DNA of 64,000 bases. Origin: Planctomycetota bacterium. GTDB lineage: Bacteria > Planctomycetota > UBA8108 > JACQVS01. Under the pieces are notes generated by a model. It was given only the letters and a program-made list of their open reading frames with translations, did no database searches and had not been told where the DNA came from. Numbering within the stretch: the stretch's first letter is position 1; each line of letters opens with the position of its first letter. The DNA lies in the NCBI GenBank assembly GCA_028280485.1, contig JANQLS010000135.1, forward strand, positions 1 through 64,000. Reading direction: 5' to 3'. Of this stretch, positions 9,196 to 17,936 are shown one piece after another. A program made the position numbers and the translations under genes.

Positions 9196-10113
9196 ATGAC
9201 TAATCTTTCAAAAGTGATCGGGACCTCTCTCGGAGTCATCGTCATCCTCGGCACTTTCACTTGGATCATCATCGAAAGCAATAAGTCGGAGGCCCAACCC
9301 TCAATCGACCCTCAAAAAATTGAGCGCATCGCTGAACAATTAAATCGCCTTGAGGAGAAGTTCAATGAAAGTATAAAAGACCTTCAGGAATTAAAGCAAA
9401 CCTCCAACGCTCAATCTGACACATTTGATCAACTTAAAGAGGAATTAGCTGACGTTAAGAACCAAATTAAAGAAACTCAAAAAATCGCCGCCGCTCAGAC
9501 TGAAGCCAAATCAGACAAGAAATCTGACTCTCCCAACAAATCCCTCCTGGAAGGCATCGAAGATAATCCAGAGTTAGAAGAAAAGATTGCAACTCTTTTA
9601 GATCCGAATACGAATTTCTATAAAAGATATCCCATCTGGCAAGAACTCGCTAAAAACGGTTGGATGGATGAAACCATCAAATTCTTTGAGGTCCGAGCTA
9701 AAGAGAATCCTCAAGATGCGGAGGCCCAATCGGATCTTGGCGATGCCTACATTCAAAAAATATTTACCGTGCCGGATCCAGAAAAAGGAATTTGGAGTAT
9801 GAAAGCCAATGCCTCTTACGACAAAGCCCTGAGCCTCGACAACACTCACTGGAGCGCAAGATTTTCAAAAGCGGTCAACTTCTCTCACGCCCCTCCCATT
9901 TATGGGCTTCAAAGTAAAGCCATCGAACAATTTGAAATCTTATTAGGACAACAAGAACAGGTGGACCCTCAACCCCACTTCAGTCAAACCTATGAATTAC
10001 TAGGGAATCTTTATGACTCCAAAGGGAACAAAGAAAAAGCCAAAGAGATCTGGCAACGCGGCGTGAAGATGTTTCCTGATAATCAAAACTTGAAGGGGAA
10101 GTTGAATAAGTAG
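9196..10113 (+). CDS. Membrane-anchored coiled-coil/TPR protein
   Basis: The ATG at 9196 is chosen because AGGAG lies at 9185-9189 and a membrane anchor (VIGTSLGVIVILGTFTWIII) follows at once; an upstream in-frame start at 9109 lacks these. The 305-residue product has a coiled coil at about 40-105 (ERIAEQLNRLEEKFNESI and following) then TPR-like helices, including QSDLGDAYIQKIFT and a C-terminal repeat YELLGNLYDSKGNKEKAKEIW. No catalytic motif is seen. It is divergent from the sigma factor gene, sharing a 155-bp promoter region. It may be a scaffold facing the periplasm. Function unknown. Confidence 0.8.
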   Translation: MTNLSKVIGTSLGVIVILGTFTWIIIESNKSEAQPSIDPQKIERIAEQLNRLEEKFNESIKDLQELKQTSNAQSDTFDQLKEELADVKNQIKETQKIAAAQTEAKSDKKSDSPNKSLLEGIEDNPELEEKIATLLDPNTNFYKRYPIWQELAKNGWMDETIKFFEVRAKENPQDAEAQSDLGDAYIQKIFTVPDPEKGIWSMKANASYDKALSLDNTHWSARFSKAVNFSHAPPIYGLQSKAIEQFEILLGQQEQVDPQPHFSQTYELLGNLYDSKGNKEKAKEIWQRGVKMFPDNQNLKGKLNK

Positions 10114-10122
10114 CCCGTAATG

Positions 10123-10272
10123 TAGTCCGCACACTCCGTGTGCGGCCTTCTTAAGTTACGATTGCCAGCCGAAGAATAAAGACATCCATAATCGAGTCAC
10201 TCGTTTGAGGTGTGAAGTGGATCTTAGGCGATTGGTTTTTTTGGGAAGGACGCACGCGGAGCGTGCGGACTA
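10123..10272. repeat. Paired family A hairpins between convergent genes
   Basis: The left hairpin CCGCACAC-TCC-GTGTGCGG (10127-10145) is preceded by TAG at 10123. The right hairpin CGCACGC-GGA-GCGTGCG (10251-10267) is followed by CTA at 10270-10272. Both flanking genes end in TAG nine bases outside the element. Confidence 0.85.
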
Positions 10273-10281
10273 CATTGCCTA

Positions 10282-10656
10282 CTACTGACTCAGCCAAATT
10301 TCTATCGCCAAGGCAATCCCCTTACGACGGGGCAGTGTTAAAAGAAGCGAACCCGGCACTAAAATAAATAGAAGTGTGAAACCGACATACAAATTGGGAG
10401 CAGGGAAAAATATCATCCAAATTAAGAAAATGCCGATGAACGCTCCCATTGTCACGTACATAAAGGCCCAGCAATCTCCTTCTCGAGATAATAATTCACA
10501 CCCACAATGGCTACACTTTTTATGAAGTTTATTCCAGCCTTCAAATAAATGACCTTCACCGCATTTCGGGCATCTCTTCTTCATTCCACGAATAACCGCC
10601 GTCTTAAGAGGCAAAGTTTTTGGCTTTGGAGCTTCAATCTTGGGAATCTGATTCAT
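10282..10656 (-). CDS. DUF983 family membrane protein
   Basis: This 124-residue protein has a four-cysteine zinc-binding head (KRCPKCGEGHLFEG then KCSHCGCEL, residues 27-55) followed by two hydrophobic helices (about 68-84 and 88-107). That is the DUF983 layout, found in many bacteria and without a proven function. Its start overlaps the stop of the beta-CASP hydrolase gene by 4 bases (ATGA), so it is translated from the same message. The stop codon is TAG and is followed by a family A element. Confidence 0.88.
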   Translation of the reverse strand: MNQIPKIEAPKPKTLPLKTAVIRGMKKRCPKCGEGHLFEGWNKLHKKCSHCGCELLSREGDCWAFMYVTMGAFIGIFLIWMIFFPAPNLYVGFTLLFILVPGSLLLTLPRRKGIALAIEIWLSQ

Positions 10657-12047
10657 GTAACTTTAAATTTTTGTCCCCGAACAGGAATTTCAACTTTAGG
10701 AAATCCAAAATCAAATAAGTTTTGAGCGAAGGCTTCTTGAGCTTCTTTCTCGCCATGAATTAAGAATGTTTTCTTGGGAGGTTTTTTCAAATGCCCCAAA
10801 TAAGCAACCAATTCATCTCGATCAGCATGGCCGCTCAATCCTCTAATCTGTTCGACCTTGGCTCTTAAGGGGTACTCATCGCCATATATTTTGAGAATCT
10901 CTCTCTCTTCTTCGATTCTTCGGCCCAATGTGTGCTCGGCCATAAACCCGACTAAGAGAATCGTATTTTTTGGATGGGGAGCCACATGTTTTAAATGATG
11001 CAGCACTCGCCCCCCTTCACACATGCCTGACGCTGCGATGATAATACAAGAGACCTTCAAAGAGTTGAGTGCCATCGATTCTTCTACGGACTCAGTATAG
11101 TTCAGCTTATAGAAGCCGAAAGCGTCATCGTTCTCGTGGTTGAATTTTTCTAACTCACGATCGTAACATTCAGGATGGTTACGATACACTTCAGTAACAT
11201 TCACCGCTAAAGGGCTATCCACATAGATAGGTACGGGGGGAAGCTTGCCTTCTCTAAACAGCTGGTGCAAGTCGTAAACGAGGCGTTGAGTTCTTCCTAA
11301 GCTGAATGCTGGAATCAACAGCTTACCTTGAGCATCATCTGTCTCCTTAACGATTTTAAGGAGTCGAGCTTGCACATCCTCATCGGCTTCGTGAAGTCGG
11401 TTTCCGTAGGTAGACTCGCAGATAAGAAAATCAGCCTTACGAGGTGGGGTAGGATCCTTTAAGATCGGCTGGTTTCTTCTTCCGACATCTCCTGTGAACA
11501 CAACGATATGTTCTTTACCTTTTTCGGTAATTGTTAAATGGACGGAAGCCGAGCCCAAAATATGCCCGGCCTCTTCAAACCTAACTTTAATTCCTTCAAA
11601 GAGGTCGAAATCGTCGTCGTAATCGACTCGCTTCATCAAGGCCAAAGTTTGCTCAGCGTCTTCTCGAGTGTACAAAGGCTCGAAGGGCTTTTGCTTTTTC
11701 CTCAAGCGCTTCTTATTTACATACTCGACATCCTTCTCTTGAATGAAGGCTGAATCTCGAAGCATATGCTCACACAGTGAAACTGTAGCTGAGGTCGCAT
11801 AGATCGGCCCTTCGTATCCCGCTCTCACTAAGCTGGGAAGGTTACCGCTGTGATCGATATGAGCGTGAGAAAGGATGATGGCATCGATTTCTTCAACGGG
11901 AACATGAGATTTCCTATTCCGTTCAAATGCCTCTTTACGTTTCCCTTGAAGTAAACCGTAATCTAGAAGGATCTTCTTGCCGTTGACAGAGATTTGGTGA
12001 CACGATCCGGTGACCTCTCCGGCAGCTCCGTGGAATTGAAATTCCAT
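10653..12047 (-). CDS. Beta-CASP metallo-beta-lactamase (YSH1/CPSF-like RNase)
   Basis: The 464-residue protein has the metallo-beta-lactamase metal motif HAHIDHSG (about 60-67), a later GHILGSASV histidine and FTGDVG, then a beta-CASP domain and the C-terminal GLSGHADRDELVAYL block with its histidine. This set of motifs marks the YSH1/CPSF73-like group (COG1236), expected to be zinc-dependent nucleases acting on RNA. Length is normal for the bacterial family. GGAG four bases before the ATG supports the start. It is the first gene of a two-gene operon with the DUF983 protein. Substrate is not known from sequence. Confidence 0.92.
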   Translation of the reverse strand: MEFQFHGAAGEVTGSCHQISVNGKKILLDYGLLQGKRKEAFERNRKSHVPVEEIDAIILSHAHIDHSGNLPSLVRAGYEGPIYATSATVSLCEHMLRDSAFIQEKDVEYVNKKRLRKKQKPFEPLYTREDAEQTLALMKRVDYDDDFDLFEGIKVRFEEAGHILGSASVHLTITEKGKEHIVVFTGDVGRRNQPILKDPTPPRKADFLICESTYGNRLHEADEDVQARLLKIVKETDDAQGKLLIPAFSLGRTQRLVYDLHQLFREGKLPPVPIYVDSPLAVNVTEVYRNHPECYDRELEKFNHENDDAFGFYKLNYTESVEESMALNSLKVSCIIIAASGMCEGGRVLHHLKHVAPHPKNTILLVGFMAEHTLGRRIEEEREILKIYGDEYPLRAKVEQIRGLSGHADRDELVAYLGHLKKPPKKTFLIHGEKEAQEAFAQNLFDFGFPKVEIPVRGQKFKVT

Positions 12048-12216
12048 AGTTCTCCAATACTTTCAGGCTCTATCGACAGTGATAGCGAAAAAAAATCAGT
12101 TTCAAATGTGAATTCACTCGGAAGGCATTCTCTGCGTGGTAGCATGGAAGTTGAGAAATTGCTTGGGTGAGCGATTTTTCAACCCCCCGAAAAGCGAAAT
12201 CGCTATACGAAGATCC

Positions 12217-13107
12217 ATGTCCAAATCGAATTCCTCCCAACCATTTAACAAAAACAATCTACTACTTAGAACGATAAAAATCGCTTCTTTGATCCTTCTA
12301 TTTTCCCTGGCAACTCGATTGTCTTTCGGAATCATCTTCGGAGATTGCAAAGATTTCATTCGAGGAGACACCAATGCCGATGGAAATACGGATCTAACGG
12401 ATGCGATCAAAACCTTAGAGCATCTCTTTTTGGGCGATGACATTCCCTGTCACCGCGCTACGGATAATGACGCCTCCGGTGAAGTTGAAATCACCGATGT
12501 CATCATTCTTCTCTCCTACCAATTCTTAGGCAAGGAACCTCCCGTCGATCCTGGGCCAAACGAATGTGGTCCCGGTGGATTCGAAGAATTTCTCAGTTGC
12601 GATTCTTTCCCTCCCTGTGGACCTGGGTCAGACACCAAGGACCTCAGCGATTTCAAAAGTTTCACTTTCACTCAAAGCCCGGGCTTGGGCTTTTGCCCCT
12701 TAGGAGATTCCGTTTACTGCGCCTCGATCGATCTCAATGAAGATACGGGAGAATACATTATTCAGATCAGCTTCCAAAACAATGGAGATGGTACCGATCC
12801 ATTCTGTGAGCCCGAATTCGGAGAATTTGAATCCTTTTGTGATATCGACTGTGGTCCCATCTTAAGGCTTGCACCTCGCCCCATGACGGAGACTGAGGTC
12901 GAAAGCATGATGGAAGCTTTCAGCTCACTCACCTTCAGAGTCGGGCCCGATCCCATCTGCCAATGCGTCGCCATCGACCCCTGCCTCATTCGCAACTTCA
13001 CCTGGGATGAGGTCAAATCCGACGACTTCCAGTGCACTTCGTTGGGCTTGGAATTCGAGGCATTGAATAAACTAATGGGATTCTTGAACTCGTTCTTCCC
13101 AGGGTAG
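12217..13107 (+). CDS. Secreted protein with dockerin-like EF-hand repeats
   Basis: The ATG at 12217 puts a hydrophobic signal peptide (TIKIASLILLFSLATRLSFG) at residues 19-38; an upstream in-frame start at 12136 would bury it. Two calcium-loop repeats follow: FIRGDTNADGNTDLTDAIKT and DNDASGEVEITDVIIL, each before an LxxLFLG/LSYQFLG helix. This is the dockerin-like module common in planctomycete secreted proteins, with no cohesin partner visible. The cysteine-rich C-terminal 180 residues are not recognised. The TAG stop codon is also the first three bases of a family A hairpin, so the real C-terminus may have been set by that element. Confidence 0.75.
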   Translation: MSKSNSSQPFNKNNLLLRTIKIASLILLFSLATRLSFGIIFGDCKDFIRGDTNADGNTDLTDAIKTLEHLFLGDDIPCHRATDNDASGEVEITDVIILLSYQFLGKEPPVDPGPNECGPGGFEEFLSCDSFPPCGPGSDTKDLSDFKSFTFTQSPGLGFCPLGDSVYCASIDLNEDTGEYIIQISFQNNGDGTDPFCEPEFGEFESFCDIDCGPILRLAPRPMTETEVESMMEAFSSLTFRVGPDPICQCVAIDPCLIRNFTWDEVKSDDFQCTSLGLEFEALNKLMGFLNSFFPG

Positions 13108-13551
13108 TCCGCACGTTCCACGTGCGGCCTTCCCTAATAACCCCCATCGTTTAAGATTTTCACAACGCTTCACGCAGGTGATTCGATATTGGTTGTCTTT
13201 AGCCTTAAGCTCATAGTCGCAACTTAAGATGGCCGCACGCTCCGAGGTTATGAATTTTTTAAGATCTCCAACTTAACTAGCCCGAAGCGCTAGCGAGGGG
13301 AAGGGCAAACAAAACGAACTTTCCCCTCGCTAGCGCTTCGGGCTAGTTAAGGCCTTAGTTCTAATAGATTGGAATCCGACTCTAACTAAGTTTGATAAAA
13401 ATTCACAGCCTCTCCGTGTGCGAAATGCTTTAAATTCCTCAAGTCTTTAAGATCTTCACAACACCTCACGCAGGTGACTCGATAAGGGTTGTCTTTAGTC
13501 TCACACTTGTAGTCGTACCTCAGGATGGCCGCACGCAGAGCGTGCGGACTA
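13105..13551. repeat. Nested repeat mosaic bounded by family A hairpins
   Basis: The left hairpin CCGCACG-TTCCA-CGTGCGG (13109-13127) starts with the gene's own TAG. The right hairpin CCGCACGC-AGA-GCGTGCGG (13529-13547) ends in CTA. Inside lie two diverged copies of one ~100-bp segment (13153-13252 and 13443-13546, sharing TTCACAACRCYTCACGCAGG), two family E boundaries and one family B hairpin. No gene is present between 13108 and 13623. Confidence 0.8.
13244..13412. repeat. Family E inverted pair enclosing a family B hairpin
   Basis: GAGGTTATGAATTTTTT at 13244-13260 faces its near reverse complement TAAAAATTCACAGCCTC at 13396-13412. Between them, 13273-13302 and 13321-13350 form a perfect 30-bp inverted repeat with an 18-base loop (TTAACTAGCCCGAAGCG... 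arms). The same E-B-B-E order is found at 54988-55220. Confidence 0.75.
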
Positions 13552-13553
13552 CG

Positions 13554-13592
13554 AAAAAACCCGTAAGCCTCTCCGAGGCTTACGGGTTTTTT
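13554..13592. terminator. Bidirectional rho-independent terminator
   Basis: A15-bp-class stem, CCCGTAAGCCTC-TCC-GAGGCTTACGGG, is preceded by six A and followed by six T. It lies downstream of the cox operon on the minus strand and can also stop plus-strand transcripts. Confidence 0.95.
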
Positions 13593-13623
13593 AACTTTTT
13601 AAGCTTAACTAAAATCGAAACGC

Positions 13624-14529
13624 CTACTGCTCTTCAGCCTTCTGCTTGAGCCAGGCATCGAACTCTTCCGGAGTCACGATCTTAAATGTACCGATCATCT
13701 GGGCGTGGCCGTTTCCACAAAGCTGAGCACAGGCGATTTCCATATCGCGAATCTTTTTGTACTCATCGGCAGGGGCCGTATCGCTGAAGTCGATTTCTTT
13801 CTTAATAGTTTGTCCCGTTGCGGGATCCGTTGCCGGATAGGTTAAGGTCAAACCCTTCATTTTCGATTCTTTATAACGATGATCTTTAAATTCATCGCTC
13901 GTCGCTCGAGCCTCAAACCAAACTGGAATCACCATACCGGGGACGGCATCGTGCTTCACCCGAAGTTCAGGCAGGAAGAAACTATGAATCACATCCAGAG
14001 AGGTCAATCGGATAACGATCGGCTTGCCGACGGGGACCACCATTTCATTGTTAGTGACTACATCGTCTTTGGCAGCAGGATCCTTAGTGTCTAGACCGAT
14101 GAAATTACCACCCGCCTGATCGATCTTAGTGGCATCGACTCGACCGTAGATGCCATCAGGTCCAGGATAGTGAATATTCCAAGCAAACTGTTGGGCATAG
14201 ACCCTAACGTTCACCGCATTGTCTGGTGCGGGCATGCTTTCAACCCGGCTCTCCCACAGGGGCAGAGCTAAAACTACCAGCAAGGCACCCTCGATAAGGG
14301 CTACCGCTACTTCCACGTAAGTGGAGAAGTGAGAGTGAGTACCGTGATAGTTTGCACGCTTGTTTCGTTTGTTATGAAACTTAATCAAGACGTAGCAAAA
14401 GTAGATGCCCCATCCAACGAAGAGGACGACCATCAAAACATGGAGCCAGAAAATCAGGCTGTCAATTCGGTGCCCGTGAGTGGAAAGATCGACGGGCATA
14501 TAAGGAAATCCGCGAGTGATATCGTTCAT
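13624..14529 (-). CDS. coxB: Cytochrome c oxidase subunit II
   Basis: The 301-residue protein has two N-terminal membrane helices (about 27-50 and 73-92), then the CuA domain. Copper ligands are visible: the His of SLDVIHSFFLPELRVKHD and the block CAQLCGNGHAQM, which carries both cysteines, the His and the Met. There is no fused cytochrome c domain, so this is not caa3-type. A membrane-proximal stretch QQFAWNIHYPGPDG matches the aromatic electron-entry region. An insertion between the two copper blocks (about 205-245) makes it somewhat long. It is the last gene of the cox operon, overlapping the previous gene by 4 bases; subunit II is more often first. Confidence 0.96.
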   Translation of the reverse strand: MNDITRGFPYMPVDLSTHGHRIDSLIFWLHVLMVVLFVGWGIYFCYVLIKFHNKRNKRANYHGTHSHFSTYVEVAVALIEGALLVVLALPLWESRVESMPAPDNAVNVRVYAQQFAWNIHYPGPDGIYGRVDATKIDQAGGNFIGLDTKDPAAKDDVVTNNEMVVPVGKPIVIRLTSLDVIHSFFLPELRVKHDAVPGMVIPVWFEARATSDEFKDHRYKESKMKGLTLTYPATDPATGQTIKKEIDFSDTAPADEYKKIRDMEIACAQLCGNGHAQMIGTFKIVTPEEFDAWLKQKAEEQ

Positions 14530-14843
14530 GGGCGCGAGTCCCTTTCAGGATTCGGGCTAGAGTTAGAGTCTGGGTTTTCAAAAGCGGCCCCCACCAAAGG
14601 ATGGTTTTCGTAATAAACCTTTTGGCGGTGCCGTATGATCAAAATAAACACTGCAAAGGCCATCAACATGATTGCGGTAACGGCTAATAAGCCGATGACC
14701 GAAGCGTTCATGCCTTTGGTTTGGGGATCCTCCGGATCTTTAAAGCAAACCGCACAAGCTAAAAGCCAGCTGGGGCAATTCGCCAAAACGAATGTGAAAA
14801 AGGCAATCCCCAAAGTTGAGGGCGTGAATCTTTTGAAGTTCAT
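14526..14843 (-). CDS. Small membrane protein of the cox operon with CxxC
   Basis: The 105-residue product has two hydrophobic segments (about 11-32 and 48-70). The first is followed by ACAVCFKDPEDPQTKGM, a CxxC motif likely at the membrane surface, and the tail is Asn/Ser-rich. It overlaps both neighbours by 4 bases (ATGA), so it is translationally coupled inside the oxidase operon. No characterised family is recognised. CxxC and position fit a role in copper or heme delivery or in assembly, but this is inference only. Confidence 0.75.
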   Translation of the reverse strand: MNFKRFTPSTLGIAFFTFVLANCPSWLLACAVCFKDPEDPQTKGMNASVIGLLAVTAIMLMAFAVFILIIRHRQKVYYENHPLVGAAFENPDSNSSPNPERDSRP

Positions 14844-15043
14844 AGATTCTCCTTTTGCGCCTTCTTAACAAAAAACATTCCGTAGATCACCAAGCCCACC
14901 GCTGCTGCGATAGAGGCGATCCCCATAAATAACGAACCTTCCACTGATTTCCCCGGCTCAGTGCCTAAACACCAGAAGCCAAATCCTGCGGACAGGACTA
15001 AGCAAACGAGGATAAAGATGATGTGGAAGTTTTTTAAACTCAA
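14840..15043 (-). CDS. Small two-helix membrane protein of the cox operon
   Basis: The 67-residue protein is almost wholly two membrane helices (IIFILVCLVLSAGFGFWCLG and the IASIAAAVGLVIYGMFFV segment) with a short basic tail. It overlaps the subunit IV gene and the CxxC protein gene by 4 bases each. It is not recognised by family. Position between subunits IV and II suggests an accessory subunit or assembly protein. Confidence 0.7.
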   Translation of the reverse strand: MSLKNFHIIFILVCLVLSAGFGFWCLGTEPGKSVEGSLFMGIASIAAAVGLVIYGMFFVKKAQKENL

Positions 15044-15429
15044 TGGTCGCCGCCTCGGTTCTCCGTGTAGTGAGTAAAACTGGGGCGATCTTCAGGATCG
15101 GGCAAGGCCGTACCGTGATAGAAGCCTCCATTCGGCGACTCATCCAACTGATCCATTTCCGTTAAGATCGGCAGAAGGATGCAAGCGAAGAAGAAGATCA
15201 CGGTGAAAAAGAGGCTCCAATAGATCAAACGCTTCTCAGCCTTCAAGTGCATGAAGATCAGCGCGACCATCGTGCCTTTACACAGGGCGACAGCCAGCCC
15301 GACGATCAGAGACATTGAAATGACAAAGGGGATATAGGAAACCCCTACCGTCAAGCCGGTAAATACCAGCAAGGCTCCGAAGACCAGCCAATAGGCCCGA
15401 ATTTCTTTGTTAATGTCGTGTCCAGCCAT
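15040..15429 (-). CDS. Cytochrome c oxidase subunit IV-type protein
   Basis: From the ATG at 15429 the protein is 129 residues with three membrane helices (WLVFGALLVFTGLTVGVSYI, the ISMSLIVGLAVALCKGTMVALIFMHL segment, and YWSLFFTVIFFFACILLPIL). The conserved middle helix with KGTMVALIFMHL is the hallmark of the prokaryotic subunit IV (COX4 pro) family. A longer in-frame start at 15486 would overlap the subunit III gene by 37 bases, so the shorter form is preferred; AAGGAG lies 16 bases upstream, a little far. The subunit is small and non-catalytic. Confidence 0.85.
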   Translation of the reverse strand: MAGHDINKEIRAYWLVFGALLVFTGLTVGVSYIPFVISMSLIVGLAVALCKGTMVALIFMHLKAEKRLIYWSLFFTVIFFFACILLPILTEMDQLDESPNGGFYHGTALPDPEDRPSFTHYTENRGGDH

Positions 15430-15449
15430 AGTACTTACTGGAGCTCTCC

Positions 15450-16082
15450 TTAAAGCAGATAGAGGACCGGGAAGAGGAAAATCCAAACCAGGTCAACAAA
15501 GTGCCAATACAATCCGGTAATTTCAATTCTTCCTGCGAAGCGTTCAGGTTCGGTGTTCCACATCTTTTTACCGAAGAAAAAGAGGTAGGCCAAAACGGCT
15601 ACTCCACCCACGATATGAAGACCGTGAAGCCCCGTCATCGTGTAGTAGATCGCGTAGAAGTTACTGGTACTGGGGAAATCACCGTGACTGAACTTTCCGC
15701 CGTATTCGATGGCCTTGATCACCATAAAGGCTAATGCCAAGCCGATCGTTAGACCCAGGTAAAGCTTATGCTTCGCCCAGTTGTTACGCTTGAGCTCAGC
15801 CCAAGCCATAACCATGGTCACACTGGAAAAAATCAGGAAGACCGTATTCAAACAAGCCAATGCCACTTTCAATTTTTGAAATTGAAGGGGCCATACGGCA
15901 GGGTTTTGAGCCGCTTCCGGGACTCCCATTTCCCATTCGGGAGCCGAGACTCGCAAGAAGATATAACTTGAAAACAATGCTCCGAAAAGCATGACTTCTG
16001 AAGCCAGGAACAACCAAATCCCCAGCTTAGCATTATTAAGCCCTGTATCAGGACGTTCGGTTACTGCGTAAGGAATCTGCAT
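15450..16082 (-). CDS. coxC: Cytochrome c oxidase subunit III
   Basis: The 210-residue protein has five membrane helices, matching the short (five-helix) bacterial form. Family motifs include KLGIWLFLASEVMLFGALFSSYI near the N-terminus, YYTMTGLHGLHIVGGV and the C-terminal YWHFVDLVWIFLFPVLYLL with the conserved His and Asp. It starts at the base next to the subunit I stop codon, so it is co-translated with subunit I. The subunit stabilises the catalytic core and helps proton uptake. Confidence 0.96.
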   Translation of the reverse strand: MQIPYAVTERPDTGLNNAKLGIWLFLASEVMLFGALFSSYIFLRVSAPEWEMGVPEAAQNPAVWPLQFQKLKVALACLNTVFLIFSSVTMVMAWAELKRNNWAKHKLYLGLTIGLALAFMVIKAIEYGGKFSHGDFPSTSNFYAIYYTMTGLHGLHIVGGVAVLAYLFFFGKKMWNTEPERFAGRIEITGLYWHFVDLVWIFLFPVLYLL

Positions 16083-17936
16083 CTATTTTTCCTCCCCTGC
16101 ACTCGCTTCGGCACCAGCGGGAGCCTCAGCAGGCTCTTCTGCGGGCTCAGGTTCTGGCTCGGGTTCAGGCGGCGCAGGATCGGGCTCGCTCTGAGGAGTA
16201 AAATCTTTGTCGTGACCGGGCACGCTATACTCGGTAGGTCCGCGGTAAACAACAGGAGTGTGTTCGAAGTTTCCGTGGCCGACGGGTGGAGATGGCGCAT
16301 CCGTCCATTCCAGAGTCGTCGCCTTCCAAGGATTCGCATCGACCTTGCGGCCGATAAAAATACTCATGAAGAAGTTGATGATAAAGAAGACCTGGAACGC
16401 TCCTAAGAGGAACGCCGAGTGGGTCATCACCTTGTTCAACCAGAGATAAGGTTCGGCGTGAGCGTAAGCTTCACCTCCGTCGAACAAGCGGCGAGAGACA
16501 CCGCCCAGACCTTGAATGAACATCGGCATGAACACTCCGTTCAGGGTCACGAAACTTCCCCAGAAGTGAAGCTTGCCTAGAACATCGCTCATCTTCCTTC
16601 CGGTCATCTTCGGGAACCAATAATAGATTCCGCCAAAGAGCGCCATCAGAGTTCCCGGCGCTACAACGTAGTGGAAGTGACCGATCACGTAGTAAGTATC
16701 GTGAAGGTGAATATCAGAACTGATCAATCCGAGCGGCAATCCCGTCAATCCTCCGATAGCAAACATCGGCAGGAAGGAAAGGGCGAAGAGCATCGGTGTG
16801 GTGAGGCGAATGGAGCCACCCCAAAGTGACAACAGTAAGGCCGTCAAAATAATCACCGACGGAATGGAGATAATCATCGTAGTCGTTTGGAAGAACGCAC
16901 TGATCGAAGTTCCCATTCCGGTCATGAACATGTGGTGAGCCCACACGATGAACGACATGAAGCCCAAGAAGATGGAGGCGTAGATCAGGGTTTTATAACC
17001 GTAGAGAGGTTTACGCGTATTATTGGCGATAATCTCTCCCACGATTCCAATCGCAGGAAGAATTAAAACGTAAACTTCAGGGTGAGCTAAAAACCAGAAT
17101 AAGTGCTGGTAGAGAAGGGCACTTCCACCACCCACGTTATTGAGGGGGTCTCCATTCAACATCAATCCTTGAGGAAGGAAGAAGTTGGTATCAAAGACGC
17201 GGTCAGACAATTGCATGAGACCCGCAGCTTCGAGTGGAGGGAAGGCTAGGAGGAGCAAGAAAGCGGTGACTAACTGCGTCCAAACGAAGAAGGGAAGTCT
17301 GAACCAAGTTAAACCAGGCGCTCTCAATTGAACGATCGTTACGATCGTGTTCACCGAACCTAAAAGCGAGGAAGTGATCAGGAAGACCATTCCAATCAGC
17401 CAAAAGGTTTGACCCGTCGCTTCGATAGTAACAGAGAGAGGGGGGTAAGAAGTCCAGCCCGATTGAGCGGCACCACCAGGCAAGAAGAAGCTTGCCAGCA
17501 TGATAACCCCACCGGGGAGGTAGCACCAAAAACTCGCCATATTGAGTTTCGGGAACGCCATATCGGGGGCACCCACTTGAAGGGGAACTACGTAGTTACC
17601 GAAGGCACCCACCGCCAACGGCACGACTCCCAAGAACACCATGATGGTCCCGTGCATCGCACCGAATTGGTTGTAGGCTTCCGAAGGCATCGCGCCCCCA
17701 GTATCTGGCCAGAGCCATTGACCCACCCAAGGGACTTCAACTCCCGGGTAAGCCATACTCCACCTCATAATCATCATGAGGCCAAAGCCGAACAACAAGA
17801 AGATCAGAGCGGTCATCCCGTATTGGATACCGATCCATTTGTGATCCACACTGAAGACGTACTTCCGCATGAAGCCGTCGACAGGGTGATGATGATCGTC
17901 GTGGTGGGCGTGAGCCCCTCCCTCAGTCGAACTCAT
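16083..17936 (-). CDS. coxA: Cytochrome c oxidase subunit I
   Basis: The ATG at 17936 (MSSTEGGAHAHHDDHHH) is preferred over in-frame starts up to 18029: GAGAGGGA lies about 10 bases upstream and the protein then begins at a His-rich head. Twelve-helix heme-copper oxidase signatures are clear: FWFLAHPEVYVLILPA (CuB ligand and cross-linked Tyr), WAHHMFMTG (two CuB His) and HDTYYVIGHFHYV (heme a3 and heme a ligands). The glutamate of the HPEVY region and LSLWGGSIRL match A-type oxidases. The C-terminal 50 residues are a Pro/Glu repeat tail (PEPEPEPEP), unusual for the family. It reduces oxygen to water and is first in the operon. Confidence 0.96.
   Translation of the reverse strand: MSSTEGGAHAHHDDHHHPVDGFMRKYVFSVDHKWIGIQYGMTALIFLLFGFGLMMIMRWSMAYPGVEVPWVGQWLWPDTGGAMPSEAYNQFGAMHGTIMVFLGVVPLAVGAFGNYVVPLQVGAPDMAFPKLNMASFWCYLPGGVIMLASFFLPGGAAQSGWTSYPPLSVTIEATGQTFWLIGMVFLITSSLLGSVNTIVTIVQLRAPGLTWFRLPFFVWTQLVTAFLLLLAFPPLEAAGLMQLSDRVFDTNFFLPQGLMLNGDPLNNVGGGSALLYQHLFWFLAHPEVYVLILPAIGIVGEIIANNTRKPLYGYKTLIYASIFLGFMSFIVWAHHMFMTGMGTSISAFFQTTTMIISIPSVIILTALLLSLWGGSIRLTTPMLFALSFLPMFAIGGLTGLPLGLISSDIHLHDTYYVIGHFHYVVAPGTLMALFGGIYYWFPKMTGRKMSDVLGKLHFWGSFVTLNGVFMPMFIQGLGGVSRRLFDGGEAYAHAEPYLWLNKVMTHSAFLLGAFQVFFIINFFMSIFIGRKVDANPWKATTLEWTDAPSPPVGHGNFEHTPVVYRGPTEYSVPGHDKDFTPQSEPDPAPPEPEPEPEPAEEPAEAPAGAEASAGEEK

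Noticed and set aside
10653..12047. Beta-lactamase resistance enzyme
   Set aside because: The beta-CASP domain and GLSGHAD block place it among RNA-processing nucleases, not lactamases.
13273..13350. Family B hairpins as ordinary rho-independent terminators
   Set aside because: They lack T runs, are far longer than normal stems, and occur between genes on the same strand as well as near other terminators.
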